A program made the position numbers and the translations under genes. Source: Oceanobacillus massiliensis str. N'diop (GTDB lineage Bacteria > Bacillota > Bacilli > Bacillales > Amphibacillaceae). Taken from it: a stretch of 64,000 nucleotides of DNA. Location: contig NZ_HE610976.1 of assembly GCF_000285495.1 (NCBI RefSeq), positions 449,256 through 513,255 on the forward strand. Reading direction: 5' to 3'. Within the stretch, counting starts at the first letter, position 1, and each line of letters starts with the position of its first letter. A model generated the notes under the pieces. It searched no databases, had not been told where the DNA came from, and worked only from the letters and a program-made list of their open reading frames with translations. Of this stretch, positions 1 through 8,302 are shown in pieces.

Positions 1-108
1 ACCTGGACCTACCGCTGAAGTAGCCATTAAAAATGCAGCACCGATTAATGAATTTCTTCTGCTTTTCTTATCTTTTTCCGATAAAATCTGTGGTTCTTTT
101 TCAGACAT
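1..108 (-). CDS. NRAMP-family divalent metal transporter, N-terminal part
   Basis: Only the first 36 codons are inside the window; the gene continues past base 1. The start ATG at 108 follows an AAGGAG site with 8 bases between. The peptide opens with a charged cytoplasmic stretch of about 18 residues and then a first membrane segment ending in ATSAVGPG. That resembles the first helix of NRAMP transporters (Mn2+/Fe2+/H+ symport), where a GPGF-type motif forms part of the metal site. B. subtilis YcsG is a comparable protein. Assignment rests on this short stretch, so the subfamily is a guess. Confidence 0.6.
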   Translation of the reverse strand, partial: MSEKEPQILSEKDKKSRRNSLIGAAFLMATSAVGPG

Positions 109-586
109 GATGTATTCTCCTTTTTTACGTTGTCTAGTACGATGATGCCCTGTTATGAATTTTATAGTATTGATACTTGAGATGATTTTAATTAAGGAGC
201 ATTGTTGATAACGGAATTTGGGTTTGATTAGCTATGTAAAACGGCAGATGGACTTCATGATTTTCTGGCGGCTATATGCGGTTGAATATTTTTATTATTA
301 TATCATAAAAATTGATTTTTTATAAAGATGAGGAAAGGAGATGGGTCCCAACGCTTTAATGGGGTTGGTGTTGGGTTGGGTTGGGAAGCCGGGTGGCGTG
401 GAATCGGAGCAAAGGATGGCGGTTGGTAATGGCATTTGGCTGCGAGTGGGCTTGTGGGATTGGTACCTAACTTGTATGGTTGGATGGTTGGTGCTCGCTG
501 TCAGGCAAAAATGGATGCAAAAACCACCAGCTTTTAGGATTATACATAAAAGCTGGCAGTAGTTGTACATGCTATTCAAAACATTA
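109..586. other. Intergenic region with a G-rich stretch
   Basis: No convincing gene. The left part is the upstream region of the transporter. From 361 to 393 the + strand carries repeated GGG runs separated by short T/G loops (GGGGTTGGTGTTGGG and onward), a good G-quadruplex candidate. A small + strand reading frame at 341-562 has no support beyond being open, and its composition follows the G-rich repeat. Confidence 0.6.
361..393 (+). repeat. G-run stretch, G-quadruplex candidate
   Basis: Five or more runs of three or four G separated by loops of one to six bases, TTGGG being the repeated unit. It lies about 190 bases from the first REP-like copy. Structure is inferred from the run pattern only. 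Confidence 0.5.
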
Positions 587-616
587 TTCGACAAATTTCG
601 GGAAGTGACAGGCACC
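587..616 (-). repeat. REP-like copy 1 (short form)
   Basis: On the minus strand it reads GGTGCCTGTCACTTCCCG plus an AT-rich tail ending TGTCGAA. Its first base follows directly on the TAA stop of yaaN. In all repeat entries, strand + means GGTGCC is read left to right. Confidence 0.95.
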
Positions 617-1783
617 TTAGCGGAATTCTAGTAGTTTTTGTTTTAGTGTTTCTTCCATTCCGAGCAGTTCCTTTTCTGCTTCGTTTCTTTTTTGCCTTCC
701 TTCCGTTTGAATGTTTATCGTTTCTTCTATTGTTGAAACGAGGTGTTCCTGCGTTTGTTTTAGCGTCTCAATATCAATAAGACCGCGCTCATTTTCTTTC
801 GCTGTTTCAATCGTATTGGTTTTCAGCATTTCTGCATTCTTCAGCAGCAAATCATTCGTAGTCTTGGATACTTGTTTTTGGGCTTCTACCGCAGTTCGCT
901 GCCGGAGCAATGTCAGCGCTATTGCCACTTGATTTTTCCATAGTGGAATGGCAGTCAGGATTGAGGATTGGATTTTTTCAACCAATGCCTGATTCGTATT
1001 CTGTATGAGCCGGATTTGCGGTGCACTTTGCATGGTTATTTGTCTGCTGAGCATTAAATCATGGGTACGCTTTTCCAATCGATCTGCGAATTGCACCATG
1101 TCGTTGACCGCCTGGAAGTCCATTTGACTTTGACTTAGCTCGGCCTTGCGCTTCAGATCGGGAATGACTTGCTTTTCCAGTTCCTCCTGCTTTACTTCAC
1201 CTGCTGCAATGTAAATATTCAAGGCCTCATAGTATTCCCTGTTTTTTTCAAACAGCTGCTCCAGCATACTGTTATCAGACATTAAAACATCCTTGCTGCG
1301 GTCAAGCTTCACGCTGATTCGATCAATTTGTGCGCCGGTTTTCTGATACTTTGAAAGAATTTCATTTACGGAACCGGAAATTTTACCGAATACCCTTGAT
1401 AACAAGCCGCGTTTTTCTGCCTTAAGCTCATCTGGATTCACTTGCTCAAGCTTTTTCATTAAATCACCAAGAATCGAACCAATCTCCCCTACATCCTGGT
1501 TTTGAACATGCTCCAGCATTCCATGCGAAAAATTTAAAAGCTTCGACTGGGCTTCTGTACCGTATTGGGCAATCGACTGATTGTTTTGGGGATCGATTTG
1601 TGCAGCGAGCTGCATTGCGCGATCACGGCTTTCCTGAGGCAGTTTATTAATCAGTTTCTCAGACTTGTCCTTCTGATCTGCAATAGCTTCTGATGACGAA
1701 TCATCACTTTTCAGCATTCCAAATGGGTCTGCCAGCAAGTCATCGATGTCCTGAGATTGTTTTCTAACGCTTTCTTCACTCAT
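617..1783 (-). CDS. yaaN: TelA/YaaN family (toxic anion resistance) protein
   Basis: A 388-residue soluble, highly helical protein without a signal peptide or membrane segment. It matches the TelA family, named for tellurite resistance; the true role is unclear. The N-terminal 50 residues are acidic and variable. The conserved body begins around AEKRGLLSRVFGKI (about residues 120-135) and runs through long amphipathic helices to the end. The start ATG has an AGGAGG site. xpaC lies just upstream with about 20 bases between, the same order as B. subtilis xpaC-yaaN, so the two are probably cotranscribed. A REP-like copy touches the stop codon. Confidence 0.88.
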   Translation of the reverse strand: MSEESVRKQSQDIDDLLADPFGMLKSDDSSSEAIADQKDKSEKLINKLPQESRDRAMQLAAQIDPQNNQSIAQYGTEAQSKLLNFSHGMLEHVQNQDVGEIGSILGDLMKKLEQVNPDELKAEKRGLLSRVFGKISGSVNEILSKYQKTGAQIDRISVKLDRSKDVLMSDNSMLEQLFEKNREYYEALNIYIAAGEVKQEELEKQVIPDLKRKAELSQSQMDFQAVNDMVQFADRLEKRTHDLMLSRQITMQSAPQIRLIQNTNQALVEKIQSSILTAIPLWKNQVAIALTLLRQRTAVEAQKQVSKTTNDLLLKNAEMLKTNTIETAKENERGLIDIETLKQTQEHLVSTIEETINIQTEGRQKRNEAEKELLGMEETLKQKLLEFR

Positions 1784-1804
1784 CAGTATTTCCTCCTTTT
1801 ATCT

Positions 1805-2425
1805 CTATTTCACTCGATTGATCGATTTTTTGGCTACATCAAGCTCAAACTGCAGTGTGTCAATATCATCATCAAGCATGATATACAAATCTTTCTTTAT
1901 CGTTTCACCAAGTGTGATAACGGTCTGCCTGGTCTCTTCCAAAGAATGGACCATGTCCTTGTTTTTGGCGGGCTGGGAAGACAGGTATGCATACTTTTCC
2001 GCCAATTCCACCAGGGAGTCGAGATGATTGTAGAAAAAGCCTTCCGCCTGATAAAACCGTCTTGGTTCTTTTTTTGCGTTGGCATATATTTTCTGGGCGG
2101 TTCGGGCAATTTCCAGGTTTTGCTTGGCCTGTTGTATGGACCTCACCCGGAAAAGGGACTTCTGCAGGCGTGAAATTTTATGCTTTGCTTCTTTAAGATT
2201 GTTCTCGATAAATCTATATTCTCTTCTCGTAAGCCCATTGCTTCGTACAAACCGGTAATCCATAATCTGCTTCGATCCCAGATAAATTGCAGTCCCGCCA
2301 GCGATCGCGAATAGGCTTGAAACTATCAAAGTTTGACTGAAAGCAAAAAAACTTATCAGCCATATGGAGGTGATACCGAAAAAACCTGACACTGACTGAA
2401 TCATAAATTGAAAAACAGCCCTCAC
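1805..2425 (-). CDS. xpaC: XpaC family membrane protein
   Basis: About 206 residues. The N-terminus holds two hydrophobic segments (roughly residues 7-55), followed by a long basic and helical cytoplasmic part with coiled-coil character. This is the layout of the XpaC family, annotated as 5-bromo-4-chloroindolyl phosphate hydrolysis; the biochemical role is not established. GTG at 2425 is preferred because AGGAG lies 9 bases upstream; a TTG two codons earlier is only 3 bases from it. It is the first gene of a likely two-gene operon with yaaN. Confidence 0.85.
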   Translation of the reverse strand: MRAVFQFMIQSVSGFFGITSIWLISFFAFSQTLIVSSLFAIAGGTAIYLGSKQIMDYRFVRSNGLTRREYRFIENNLKEAKHKISRLQKSLFRVRSIQQAKQNLEIARTAQKIYANAKKEPRRFYQAEGFFYNHLDSLVELAEKYAYLSSQPAKNKDMVHSLEETRQTVITLGETIKKDLYIMLDDDIDTLQFELDVAKKSINRVK

Positions 2426-2520
2426 AATCAACCACTCCTATATAAAAAATTCCGTAGTAAACGTCTTCCTGCTATATCTACTATTACGACAACAGCCCGC
2501 AAAAGGTTTCAACTTTTTCA

Positions 2521-2550
2521 GGTGCCTGTCACTTCCCGAATTTTGTCGAA
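2521..2550 (+). repeat. REP-like copy 2 (short form)
   Basis: Complete copy with the CGAATTTTGTCGAA end. It sits between the divergent xpaC and coaW genes, about 60 bases before the coaW start. Confidence 0.95.
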
Positions 2551-2611
2551 TACTTTATCGTGGGTTAAGATTAAATAGAAGGAAAAATAGTTTTGGACGG
2601 GGGACGAAGGC

Positions 2612-3408
2612 ATGAAAAAAATCGGAATTGATGCGGGCGGTACACTCACAAAAGTTGCCTATGAAGAACGTGGCCGACTCCATGTGAAAACATACCCCAA
2701 TCATGATATGGAGAAACTTCTTCGATGGCTGGCAGTACTTTCGCCTGATGCTGTACTCCATATAACTGGTGGAAAGAGCAGTCATATATCGTCAGCAGCC
2801 CATAAAATTCACCATGTGGATGAATTCAGGCAATCGCTTCCGGTACACGTTACTTGATGCTTGAGGAAAATCACAAGCGCAGCAGTGACTATATCCTTGT
2901 TAGCATCGGTACAGGTTCTTCCATTTTCCACGTGACAGCGGCGGATTCAGAGCGCATAGCCGGAAGTGGAATCGGCGGTGGGACGTTAATGGGCCTTGGC
3001 AGCCTAATTGCAGGTAATAAAGATTTCGCTGCCCTGACTCAGCTCGCATCGAAGGGAAACCATGAGCATAGCGATTTATTGGTTAAGGATATTTACGCAC
3101 CAAACGAACCGCCAGTTCCTGGAAGCTTAACTGCAGCTAATTTTGGAAAGGCACATGTAAATAGCTCGGCAACCGTTGAGGATCATCTGGCTGCACTTAT
3201 GCAGCTGATTGGTGAAACAATCCTCTCATTGGCATGGCAGGCCGCGGTATCAAAACAGATCCGGCAAATTATTTTTGTTGGCAGTACGCTAACAGGAAAT
3301 ACTCCCCTCAAAAATGTATTGGGCAGTTTTCAGGAGACCCTGCTGTATGAGCCTCTTTTCCCTCAAAAAGGTGCCTATGCTGGGGCAATCGGAGCCATGC
3401 TTTTATAG
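2612..3408 (+). pseudogene. coaW: Type II pantothenate kinase, frameshifted
   Basis: Pantothenate kinase catalyses the first step of CoA synthesis. The first frame starts at 2612 with KKIGIDAGGTLTKVAY, the phosphate-binding loop of this family, and continues to HVDEF. It then runs out of frame and stops near 2859. The next frame, open through about 2824, gives QAIASGTRYLMLEENH, then VSIGTGSSIF, GSGIGGGTLMGLG and PGSLTAANFG, all expected CoaW motifs. Joined, the product is about 265 residues, the usual size. The join needs one extra base around 2824-2829 (GAATTCAGG), so one base appears lost. GGGGGA precedes the start. A real null allele or a sequencing indel are both possible. Confidence 0.85.
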
Positions 3409-3743
3409 CTTAAATTTGATCGTTTTGATTTGATTGTTTTAAATAGAAATATCAAGGTGGAGGAATCCCGATTTTGCAAAGGGACAATATAACACTTCCA
3501 TTCTAAAGAGAGCAGCCTAACCAAATTGCCCATCAACCTTAGAGACGTCCATTAGACCGGCAGCTTATCTCAAGAAAAATCCGATCCACGTCAAGTTCAG
3601 CGTAAAGACTTGAATCATGGATCGGTTTCTGTTTTTACGCTGTCAGCGGTGCAAAAGGATAAGAGAATTCCATTGCAATTTGGGTTTCCTGCAGCTTATT
3701 TGAACTTTTAAATTGAAGCTCCCTGTAAAGTGAATTCTCTCGA
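3409..3743. other. Convergent intergenic region
   Basis: Space between coaW (+) and the PPK2 gene (-). It contains one strong hairpin (separate entry) and a second, wider inverted repeat made of AAGAGAATTC near 3662 and GAATTCTCT near 3732, which could serve the minus-strand gene. No coding signal was seen. Confidence 0.6.
3576..3636 (+). terminator. Hairpin terminator after coaW
   Basis: CCGATCCA and TCAAGT pair with ACTTGA and TGGATCGG around a loop of about ten bases. TTTCTGTTTTT follows on the + strand. Confidence 0.7.
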
Positions 3744-4508
3744 TTATCCCTCAAATAGTGAGTAGTCTGGCAGTTCTATTCCTGTTTTTTCCAAGTAATT
3801 TTCGATATAGTTTACCGTACTTTTAAGTACTTTAACCCTAGCATAGCGTTTATTATCCCCTTCGACAATAACCCACGGAGCATAGTCCCGATCCGTCCGT
3901 TGGAGCATTTCTTTTGCTGCTTTCTCGTTTTCTTCCCATTTTTCACGATTGCGCCAATCTTCTTCCGTGATTTTCCAGCTCTTGAGTGGATCATTTTGCC
4001 GTTTTTCAAAGCGCTCCAATTGTTCTTCCTTGGAAATCTGAATCCAAAACTTCAATAAAATATAATGATCGTCCGTCAGCGTTTTTTCAAATTGATTGAT
4101 TTCATTATAAGCACGCTCCCATTCTTCATTGGTGGCAAACCCTTCAAGTCGCTCGACAAGGACCCTTCCATACCAAGACCGGTCAAAGATGCCAATTTGT
4201 CCGTATTGAGGGATTTTCCGCCAAAAACGCTGCAAATAATGATATCGCTTCTCATGTGGTTTCGGGGCAGAAATGGGGTAGACCATAAGCCCTCTTGGAT
4301 CAAGTTCGGCTGTAAGGCGTTTGATTGCCCCGCCCTTTCCTGCCGCATCCACTCCTTCAAATGCAATAATTACCCCAATATTTTCTTCGACTATTTTACG
4401 CTGCAGACTCAATAATCGATTCTGGTATTTGGCGAGCTCTTTTTTGTAGGTTGCTTTATCAAGCTTATGATTTTGTTTCAGTTCATTTAAATTAATTTCC
4501 ATTCTCAT
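3744..4508 (-). CDS. Polyphosphate kinase 2 family protein
   Basis: A 254-residue soluble enzyme of the PPK2 family, which moves phosphate between polyphosphate and nucleotides. A P-loop GVDAAGKGGAIKRL lies at about residues 53-66. A second conserved block, FDRSWYGRVLVERLEGF, lies near residue 110 and contains the catalytic Asp and lid Arg residues, and KFWIQISKEEQ follows. Length and single-domain layout fit the short PPK2 classes; whether AMP, ADP or GDP is the acceptor cannot be read from sequence. The start ATG has AAGGAG. The upstream gene ends 13 bases away, so they are likely cotranscribed. Confidence 0.88.
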   Translation of the reverse strand: MRMEINLNELKQNHKLDKATYKKELAKYQNRLLSLQRKIVEENIGVIIAFEGVDAAGKGGAIKRLTAELDPRGLMVYPISAPKPHEKRYHYLQRFWRKIPQYGQIGIFDRSWYGRVLVERLEGFATNEEWERAYNEINQFEKTLTDDHYILLKFWIQISKEEQLERFEKRQNDPLKSWKITEEDWRNREKWEENEKAAKEMLQRTDRDYAPWVIVEGDNKRYARVKVLKSTVNYIENYLEKTGIELPDYSLFEG

Positions 4509-4521
4509 GTGACTCTCCTTA

Positions 4522-5199
4522 TCAATCTGTCTCCGATGTTTGAGAATCTGTGCATATTGCTAGTTCAATCAGATAAAGCGGTGATAATGACCGTTCCTTT
4601 GCTTTTTTCACCAAGTAGGCTGCATTTGTCCCATCATTCAAATATGTCTTCAATCCTTCCATATAGCTGTAATATCTGCTAATTGATTGGAAAGACGAGC
4701 CAAAAATTCGGTTACTGGCATTCCGGTCAAACATCGGGAATAGTTCCGGAAACATAAAATGGAGCAGTTTCACTAATGCCGGCAATTGTGTATCCAGGTT
4801 TTCTTTATCAAAAATTAACGCAGATATCGGAAGTAAAAATTCATTCAAGCTGTGCTGCTTCTTTTTAAAACCAATTATTTTGTCATTTTCCGTCTCGATA
4901 AACTTAATTTTCTTCAGCTTTACATGCTGAAAGTCTTTTTCCAATTCGATAAAGTTCTTGTCTATTTCATTCGGTTTCGCATGCCTTGGAATACTCTGCA
5001 GCCAGGAATAGGTAAAGGCAATCCGCTTCACCCAGCTCTTTTTGGAATGCTTTCCGGCTGCATTCGCGAAATAATTTATGATAACCGGATAGGACACCTG
5101 CTGCCACTTATTGGCTTGTTCCCCGTTTAGAGCCGCATCAATCACTTCTTTCGTCAAATGACGATCTATCTTTGCAAATACGTTTTCCGAATCCACCAT
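4522..5199 (-). CDS. Hypothetical protein upstream of PPK2
   Basis: A 225-residue soluble protein not assigned to a named family. It has no signal peptide or membrane helix. The middle is basic (HVKLKKIKFIETENDKIIGFKKK). Toward the end it has the aromatic stretch FPELFPMFDRNASNRIFGSS followed by YYSYMEGLK, which looks like a conserved core and resembles short F-P-[ILM]-[YF]-D-R/S motifs of helical DNA-related proteins, though this is weak. AGGAGGG precedes the ATG. It lies 13 bases upstream of the PPK2 gene and probably shares its transcript. Confidence 0.7.
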   Translation of the reverse strand: MVDSENVFAKIDRHLTKEVIDAALNGEQANKWQQVSYPVIINYFANAAGKHSKKSWVKRIAFTYSWLQSIPRHAKPNEIDKNFIELEKDFQHVKLKKIKFIETENDKIIGFKKKQHSLNEFLLPISALIFDKENLDTQLPALVKLLHFMFPELFPMFDRNASNRIFGSSFQSISRYYSYMEGLKTYLNDGTNAAYLVKKAKERSLSPLYLIELAICTDSQTSETD

Positions 5200-5269
5200 T
5201 CTAAACCGCTCCCTCCTCTAACCACTTTATATAGATATTCGCTGCAAATAAAGAATCTCCTGCTTCTTA

Positions 5270-5309
5270 GGTGCCTGTCACTTCCCGGTTTTTGTCGTAA
5301 TATGTCGAA
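5270..5309 (+). repeat. REP-like copy 3 (long form)
   Basis: Forty-base form in which TTCCCGGTTTTTGTCGTAA is followed by TATGTCGAA. It lies 9 bases beyond the transposase stop and is inverted relative to copy 4 on the other side. Confidence 0.95.
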
Positions 5310-5318
5310 CGGTTATTG

Positions 5319-5894
5319 CTATTCACTGCCTTGATTCAATATAATATTTTCATCTGTTTTGTTGATAAACTCCTGATACTTCGTCCTCTGATGGTGGACA
5401 TTTCCCGGAAAGCTTTCCAGAATATCACTGGTACACAGCAGTGTTGTCGATGTATTGTACATGTAATGATGATAGCTGCTCCACTTGTAGCTTTCGGCAT
5501 TGGTAACGATACCCGCTTTGACAGGATTCAAATGAATGTAGCGGCTGATTTCCAATAATCCGTAAGGTGTTCCTATTGGTTTATCAAAATATCTCTTCTC
5601 AAAAACATGCCCGGTCACATTATTTTTTGTATTGAAATAATCAGCATATCGCTTATTAAGCAGAGACATTACTTTCGAAATTGGCTGTTCGGTTGTACAG
5701 ATCAGTAAATGATAGTGGTTTGACATCAAACAATAGGAAGCAAGCTTAAAAGGATTATTTTTGTGGATGTGATGGAGGATTGAAAAAAAGACGTCATAAT
5801 CCCTATCTTCTTTAAACAAAATATCTCTGCGATTCCCTCGGGAGGAAACATGATAATAAGTATCCGGAATCCATAATCGTTTATTTCTGGCCAT
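5319..5894 (-). CDS. REP-associated tyrosine transposase (RAYT, Y1/HUH family)
   Basis: About 191 residues, the normal RAYT size. It opens with ARNKRLWIPDTYYHVSSRGNR, a typical RAYT N-terminus. The HUH metal site is SNHYHLLI (about residues 70-77). The likely nucleophile Tyr is in LLNKRYADYFN. The C-terminal signature is ISRYIHLNPVKAG with YKWSSY. Such enzymes cut and join single-stranded DNA at REP hairpins and are usually single-copy domesticated relatives of IS200/IS605 transposases. ATG at 5894 is chosen because GGAG lies 11 bases before it; the GTG at 5906 is too close. REP-like copies 3 and 4 flank it in opposite orientation, so it is the obvious candidate for spreading the family. Confidence 0.9.
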   Translation of the reverse strand: MARNKRLWIPDTYYHVSSRGNRRDILFKEDRDYDVFFSILHHIHKNNPFKLASYCLMSNHYHLLICTTEQPISKVMSLLNKRYADYFNTKNNVTGHVFEKRYFDKPIGTPYGLLEISRYIHLNPVKAGIVTNAESYKWSSYHHYMYNTSTTLLCTSDILESFPGNVHHQRTKYQEFINKTDENIILNQGSE

Positions 5895-5913
5895 AATGGA
5901 TAACACTCCAATC

Positions 5914-6285
5914 TTAATTATTTTTCGACAAAATTCGGGGAGTGACAGGCACCTGGATGATTAGGTAGGTGTTCTCTTTGGTGGTTGGCGGGAGTATTGA
6001 TGTTGGCAGGTATATTTCTTCTGCTGACTCTTCTATTAGGACAACGGCCATTTCGTTTTCAAATCGATCAATGAATCCGATAATCTCTTTCTCAGGTTCA
6101 TTTCCCTCTGTAAATACAGGAACAATAAAAATGATATAGATCAAGTAAGCTGCCACTGCGAGATACACAAATCCTGCTATTCTTCTCTTCAAGGCTTCCG
6201 CACTCCTTCTAATATTTTCTTCATTATGCCAATATCCAAAAAATCTTTCATCCTCGTAAAATGGGAACTCCCCTGTAAAATACAT
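5914..6285 (-). CDS. Membrane-anchored DUF3006 protein with a REP-derived C-terminus
   Basis: A 123-residue protein. An N-terminal cytoplasmic stretch (about 35 residues) is followed by one membrane segment (GFVYLAVAAYLIYIIFIV) and then an extracytoplasmic domain. That domain, IIGFIDRFENEMAVVLIEE, matches the DUF3006 signature IDRFEG..AV.L also seen in the gene at 8034. The domain appears cut short. The last residues, VPVTPRILSKNN, are encoded by REP-like copy 4, so the repeat has replaced or extended the natural end. The gene is divergent from the MBL lipoprotein gene. The start has no close ribosome site, so its level may be low. Confidence 0.7.
   Translation of the reverse strand: MYFTGEFPFYEDERFFGYWHNEENIRRSAEALKRRIAGFVYLAVAAYLIYIIFIVPVFTEGNEPEKEIIGFIDRFENEMAVVLIEESAEEIYLPTSILPPTTKENTYLIIQVPVTPRILSKNN
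5924..5953 (-). repeat. REP-like copy 4 (short form)
   Basis: Lies inside the 3' end of the DUF3006 membrane protein gene and encodes VPVTPRILSK there. It is 29 bases from the transposase start, inverted relative to copy 3. Confidence 0.95.
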
Positions 6286-6486
6286 TTTGCAAATAGAATT
6301 TTCCCCTTATATAAAATAGAATAGTAGAGCATAGCGCTAGCACAGAACTGGAATTTTCACTAGAATTTTCTGGATTGCCTAAGAGAATTTTTTCGAGGTT
6401 TTTTAATAGCCCCCCTTTAAATCAAATAGCTTTCACCGTTCTTTTTTGGTAATCTTAGGATGAAAGTAGATACTGGGGGAATATAA

Positions 6487-7806
6487 TTGAATACTAGATT
6501 TTTGCTCACCATGTTTTTAACAATATTTTTAGTTGCTTGCGGTCAAGACAGTCCTGAAACACTAGGGGAAAATAGTGCTGGAAACCATAAAGAGGTTACT
6601 GTGGAAGAATGGGAAAAAACCGCAATGAATATAGAATCAGTAGAATCAGAAGAATCAGATTCGGCGACGGAAAGCGTTGCCGAAGAAGACCAAGCAGAGG
6701 AAAAAGCTACGAAGACTGGGGATTCTCCACCGGATCAATCATTATCTGACTTAAAAGTCCACTATATTGATGTTGGCCAGGCCGATGCTGCACTTTTTGA
6801 GTACAATGATGGAAATCAACCCTATACCATCCTCTTTGATACTGGAGACTGGCAGGGAAACGAAGTCGCTACCTATCTAAAATCACAAGATGTTTCCGAT
6901 ATTGATCTTGTTGTCGTCAGCCATCCTGATGCCGATCATATTGGCCAGCTGGATGATGTCATGCAGACATTTGAAGTTGGGGAGGTTTGGCTGTCCGGGA
7001 ACGAAAGCTCATCCGAAGTATTCCAGCGAGGGATGGAAGCTGTAATAAACAGCGGGGCAGATTTTCACGAACCACGCACTGGAGAAGAATTCGAAATAGG
7101 ACCGCTTGAAATTGATGTACTTTATCCGGATAATATTTCCGGAAAATCCAATGAAGAATCTGTCTCATTGCTGTTCACATACGGCAGCACAAAATTTTTA
7201 TTCACTGGTGATGCCGATCGAAGTGCTGAATTGGAAATGATGGAGAGCGGAATGGATATAAAGGCAGATATTATTCAACTTGGGCACCATGGCTCGGATA
7301 CCTCAAGCGATCCCGCCTTTATCAGCGCCGTTCATCCATCAGTCGCTATTTATAGTGCCGGGGCAGGCAATAGTTATGGGCATCCTGGCGAACGGGTTGT
7401 TTCACTGATCAAGAAGTCAGGAATTGAGCTTTATGGAACCGATGTAAATGGGTCGATTGTTGTCACTACAGATGGGGAAAACTACCATATAGCAACGAAT
7501 AAAGATGGAACAGTCAGTCCGGGAAATACGGGGAATTCGCAAAGTTCAGGGAAAAAGACTAGTGAGAACCTTCCTGCCGAAACCGAACCTGCCCCGCCAA
7601 AAGATGCTCCCGCCAATAGTTCCTGCATCAATATCAATAGCGCTTCAGTTGAAGCTGTACAGGGAATTATCCATATTGGACCGGCAAGAGCCCAGGATTT
7701 AATTGACTTGAGACCTTTTAACTCAGTCGATGATTTAAGCCGGATTAGCGGGATTGGACCAGCAAGGATCGCCGATATAAAAAGTGAAGGACTAGCCTGC
7801 ACATAA
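6487..7806 (+). CDS. ComEC/Rec2-like MBL-fold lipoprotein with C-terminal HhH motifs
   Basis: A 439-residue exported protein. The TTG start at 6487 has GGGGGA upstream. Residues 1-19 form a lipoprotein signal with lipobox LVAC, then an acidic linker to about residue 90. The metallo-beta-lactamase domain follows with VSHPDADHIG (metal site), FTGDAD and LGHHGSDTSS, the set found in the hydrolase domain of ComEC and its free-standing relatives. After a second linker, the last 60 residues carry helix-hairpin-helix repeats (ININSASVEAVQGIIHIGPARA and SGIGPARI) like ComEA. Inference: a surface-attached DNA-binding nuclease-type enzyme. DUF3006 genes on both sides are usual partners. Confidence 0.87.
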   Translation: MNTRFLLTMFLTIFLVACGQDSPETLGENSAGNHKEVTVEEWEKTAMNIESVESEESDSATESVAEEDQAEEKATKTGDSPPDQSLSDLKVHYIDVGQADAALFEYNDGNQPYTILFDTGDWQGNEVATYLKSQDVSDIDLVVVSHPDADHIGQLDDVMQTFEVGEVWLSGNESSSEVFQRGMEAVINSGADFHEPRTGEEFEIGPLEIDVLYPDNISGKSNEESVSLLFTYGSTKFLFTGDADRSAELEMMESGMDIKADIIQLGHHGSDTSSDPAFISAVHPSVAIYSAGAGNSYGHPGERVVSLIKKSGIELYGTDVNGSIVVTTDGENYHIATNKDGTVSPGNTGNSQSSGKKTSENLPAETEPAPPKDAPANSSCININSASVEAVQGIIHIGPARAQDLIDLRPFNSVDDLSRISGIGPARIADIKSEGLACT

Positions 7807-7832
7807 GGAAGTATTTTTTATTTGGTAGGTTT

Positions 7833-7916
7833 GGGGTTTCGGGGTTTCGGGGTTTCGGGGTTTCGGGGTTTCGGGGTTTCGGGGTTTCGGGGTTTCGGGG
7901 TTTCGGGGTTTCGGGG
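7833..7916 (+). repeat. (GGGGTTTC)10 tandem array
   Basis: Ten uninterrupted identical 8-base units (7833-7912) plus one more GGGG, starting 27 bases after the MBL gene stop. Each unit has a GGGG run, so the + strand could form stacked four-layer G-quadruplexes. The perfect identity suggests recent expansion by slippage. Confidence 0.95.
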
Positions 7917-8033
7917 TGTGCTAAATTTTTCTTCATTTCGGACGAAAAGCGGATAGAAACCATGGGCAGCGATTGTCCATAATAATTGATTTTCAGCTAT
8001 GGGCAGAAAATTATAGAACGAGGAGGCGGTAAA

Positions 8034-8294
8034 ATGGAAGGTATACTCGATCGATTTGAAGGAGAAACGGCTGTCATTCTAATAGATAAAAATAAAACAG
8101 AGCTAATTATAGATAAAAGTAAATTGCCTGCAGGAAGCAAAATCGGGACTGTTTTTCATGTTGAGAAGGAAGGTGGGGAATTCAAACCGGTTTCCATAAA
8201 TGTTGAAAAAACGCAGATGGAAGCAGAAAAATCATCCGATTTAATGGAGAAACTAAGATCTAAAAGCAAGGGAAGCAAATTCCTCAAAAAGTAA
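8034..8294 (+). CDS. DUF3006 domain protein
   Basis: An 86-residue small soluble protein starting EGILDRFEGETAVILIDK, the DUF3006 signature, and ending in a Lys/Ser-rich tail (LRSKSKGSKFLKK). ATG at 8034 is chosen over an upstream GTG because GAGGAGG lies 8 bases before it. DUF3006 proteins are small beta-rich proteins of unknown role, often encoded beside secreted MBL-fold proteins. That is the case here, with the MBL gene 230 bases upstream and the G-rich array between. It is paralogous to the domain in the 5914-6285 gene. Confidence 0.85.
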   Translation: MEGILDRFEGETAVILIDKNKTELIIDKSKLPAGSKIGTVFHVEKEGGEFKPVSINVEKTQMEAEKSSDLMEKLRSKSKGSKFLKK

Positions 8295-8302
8295 GACACG
8301 AT

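Noticed and set aside
341-562. 73-residue + strand frame
   Set aside because: GC/G-run composition, no recognisable protein; better explained as a G-rich stretch.
2612-3408. Programmed frameshift in coaW
   Set aside because: No slippery heptamer or stimulatory structure is evident at GAATTCAGG; loss or a sequence error is simpler.
7745-7963. Minus-strand frame with PKPRNPETP repeats
   Set aside because: It is the translation of the GGGGTTTC array and overlaps the end of the MBL gene.
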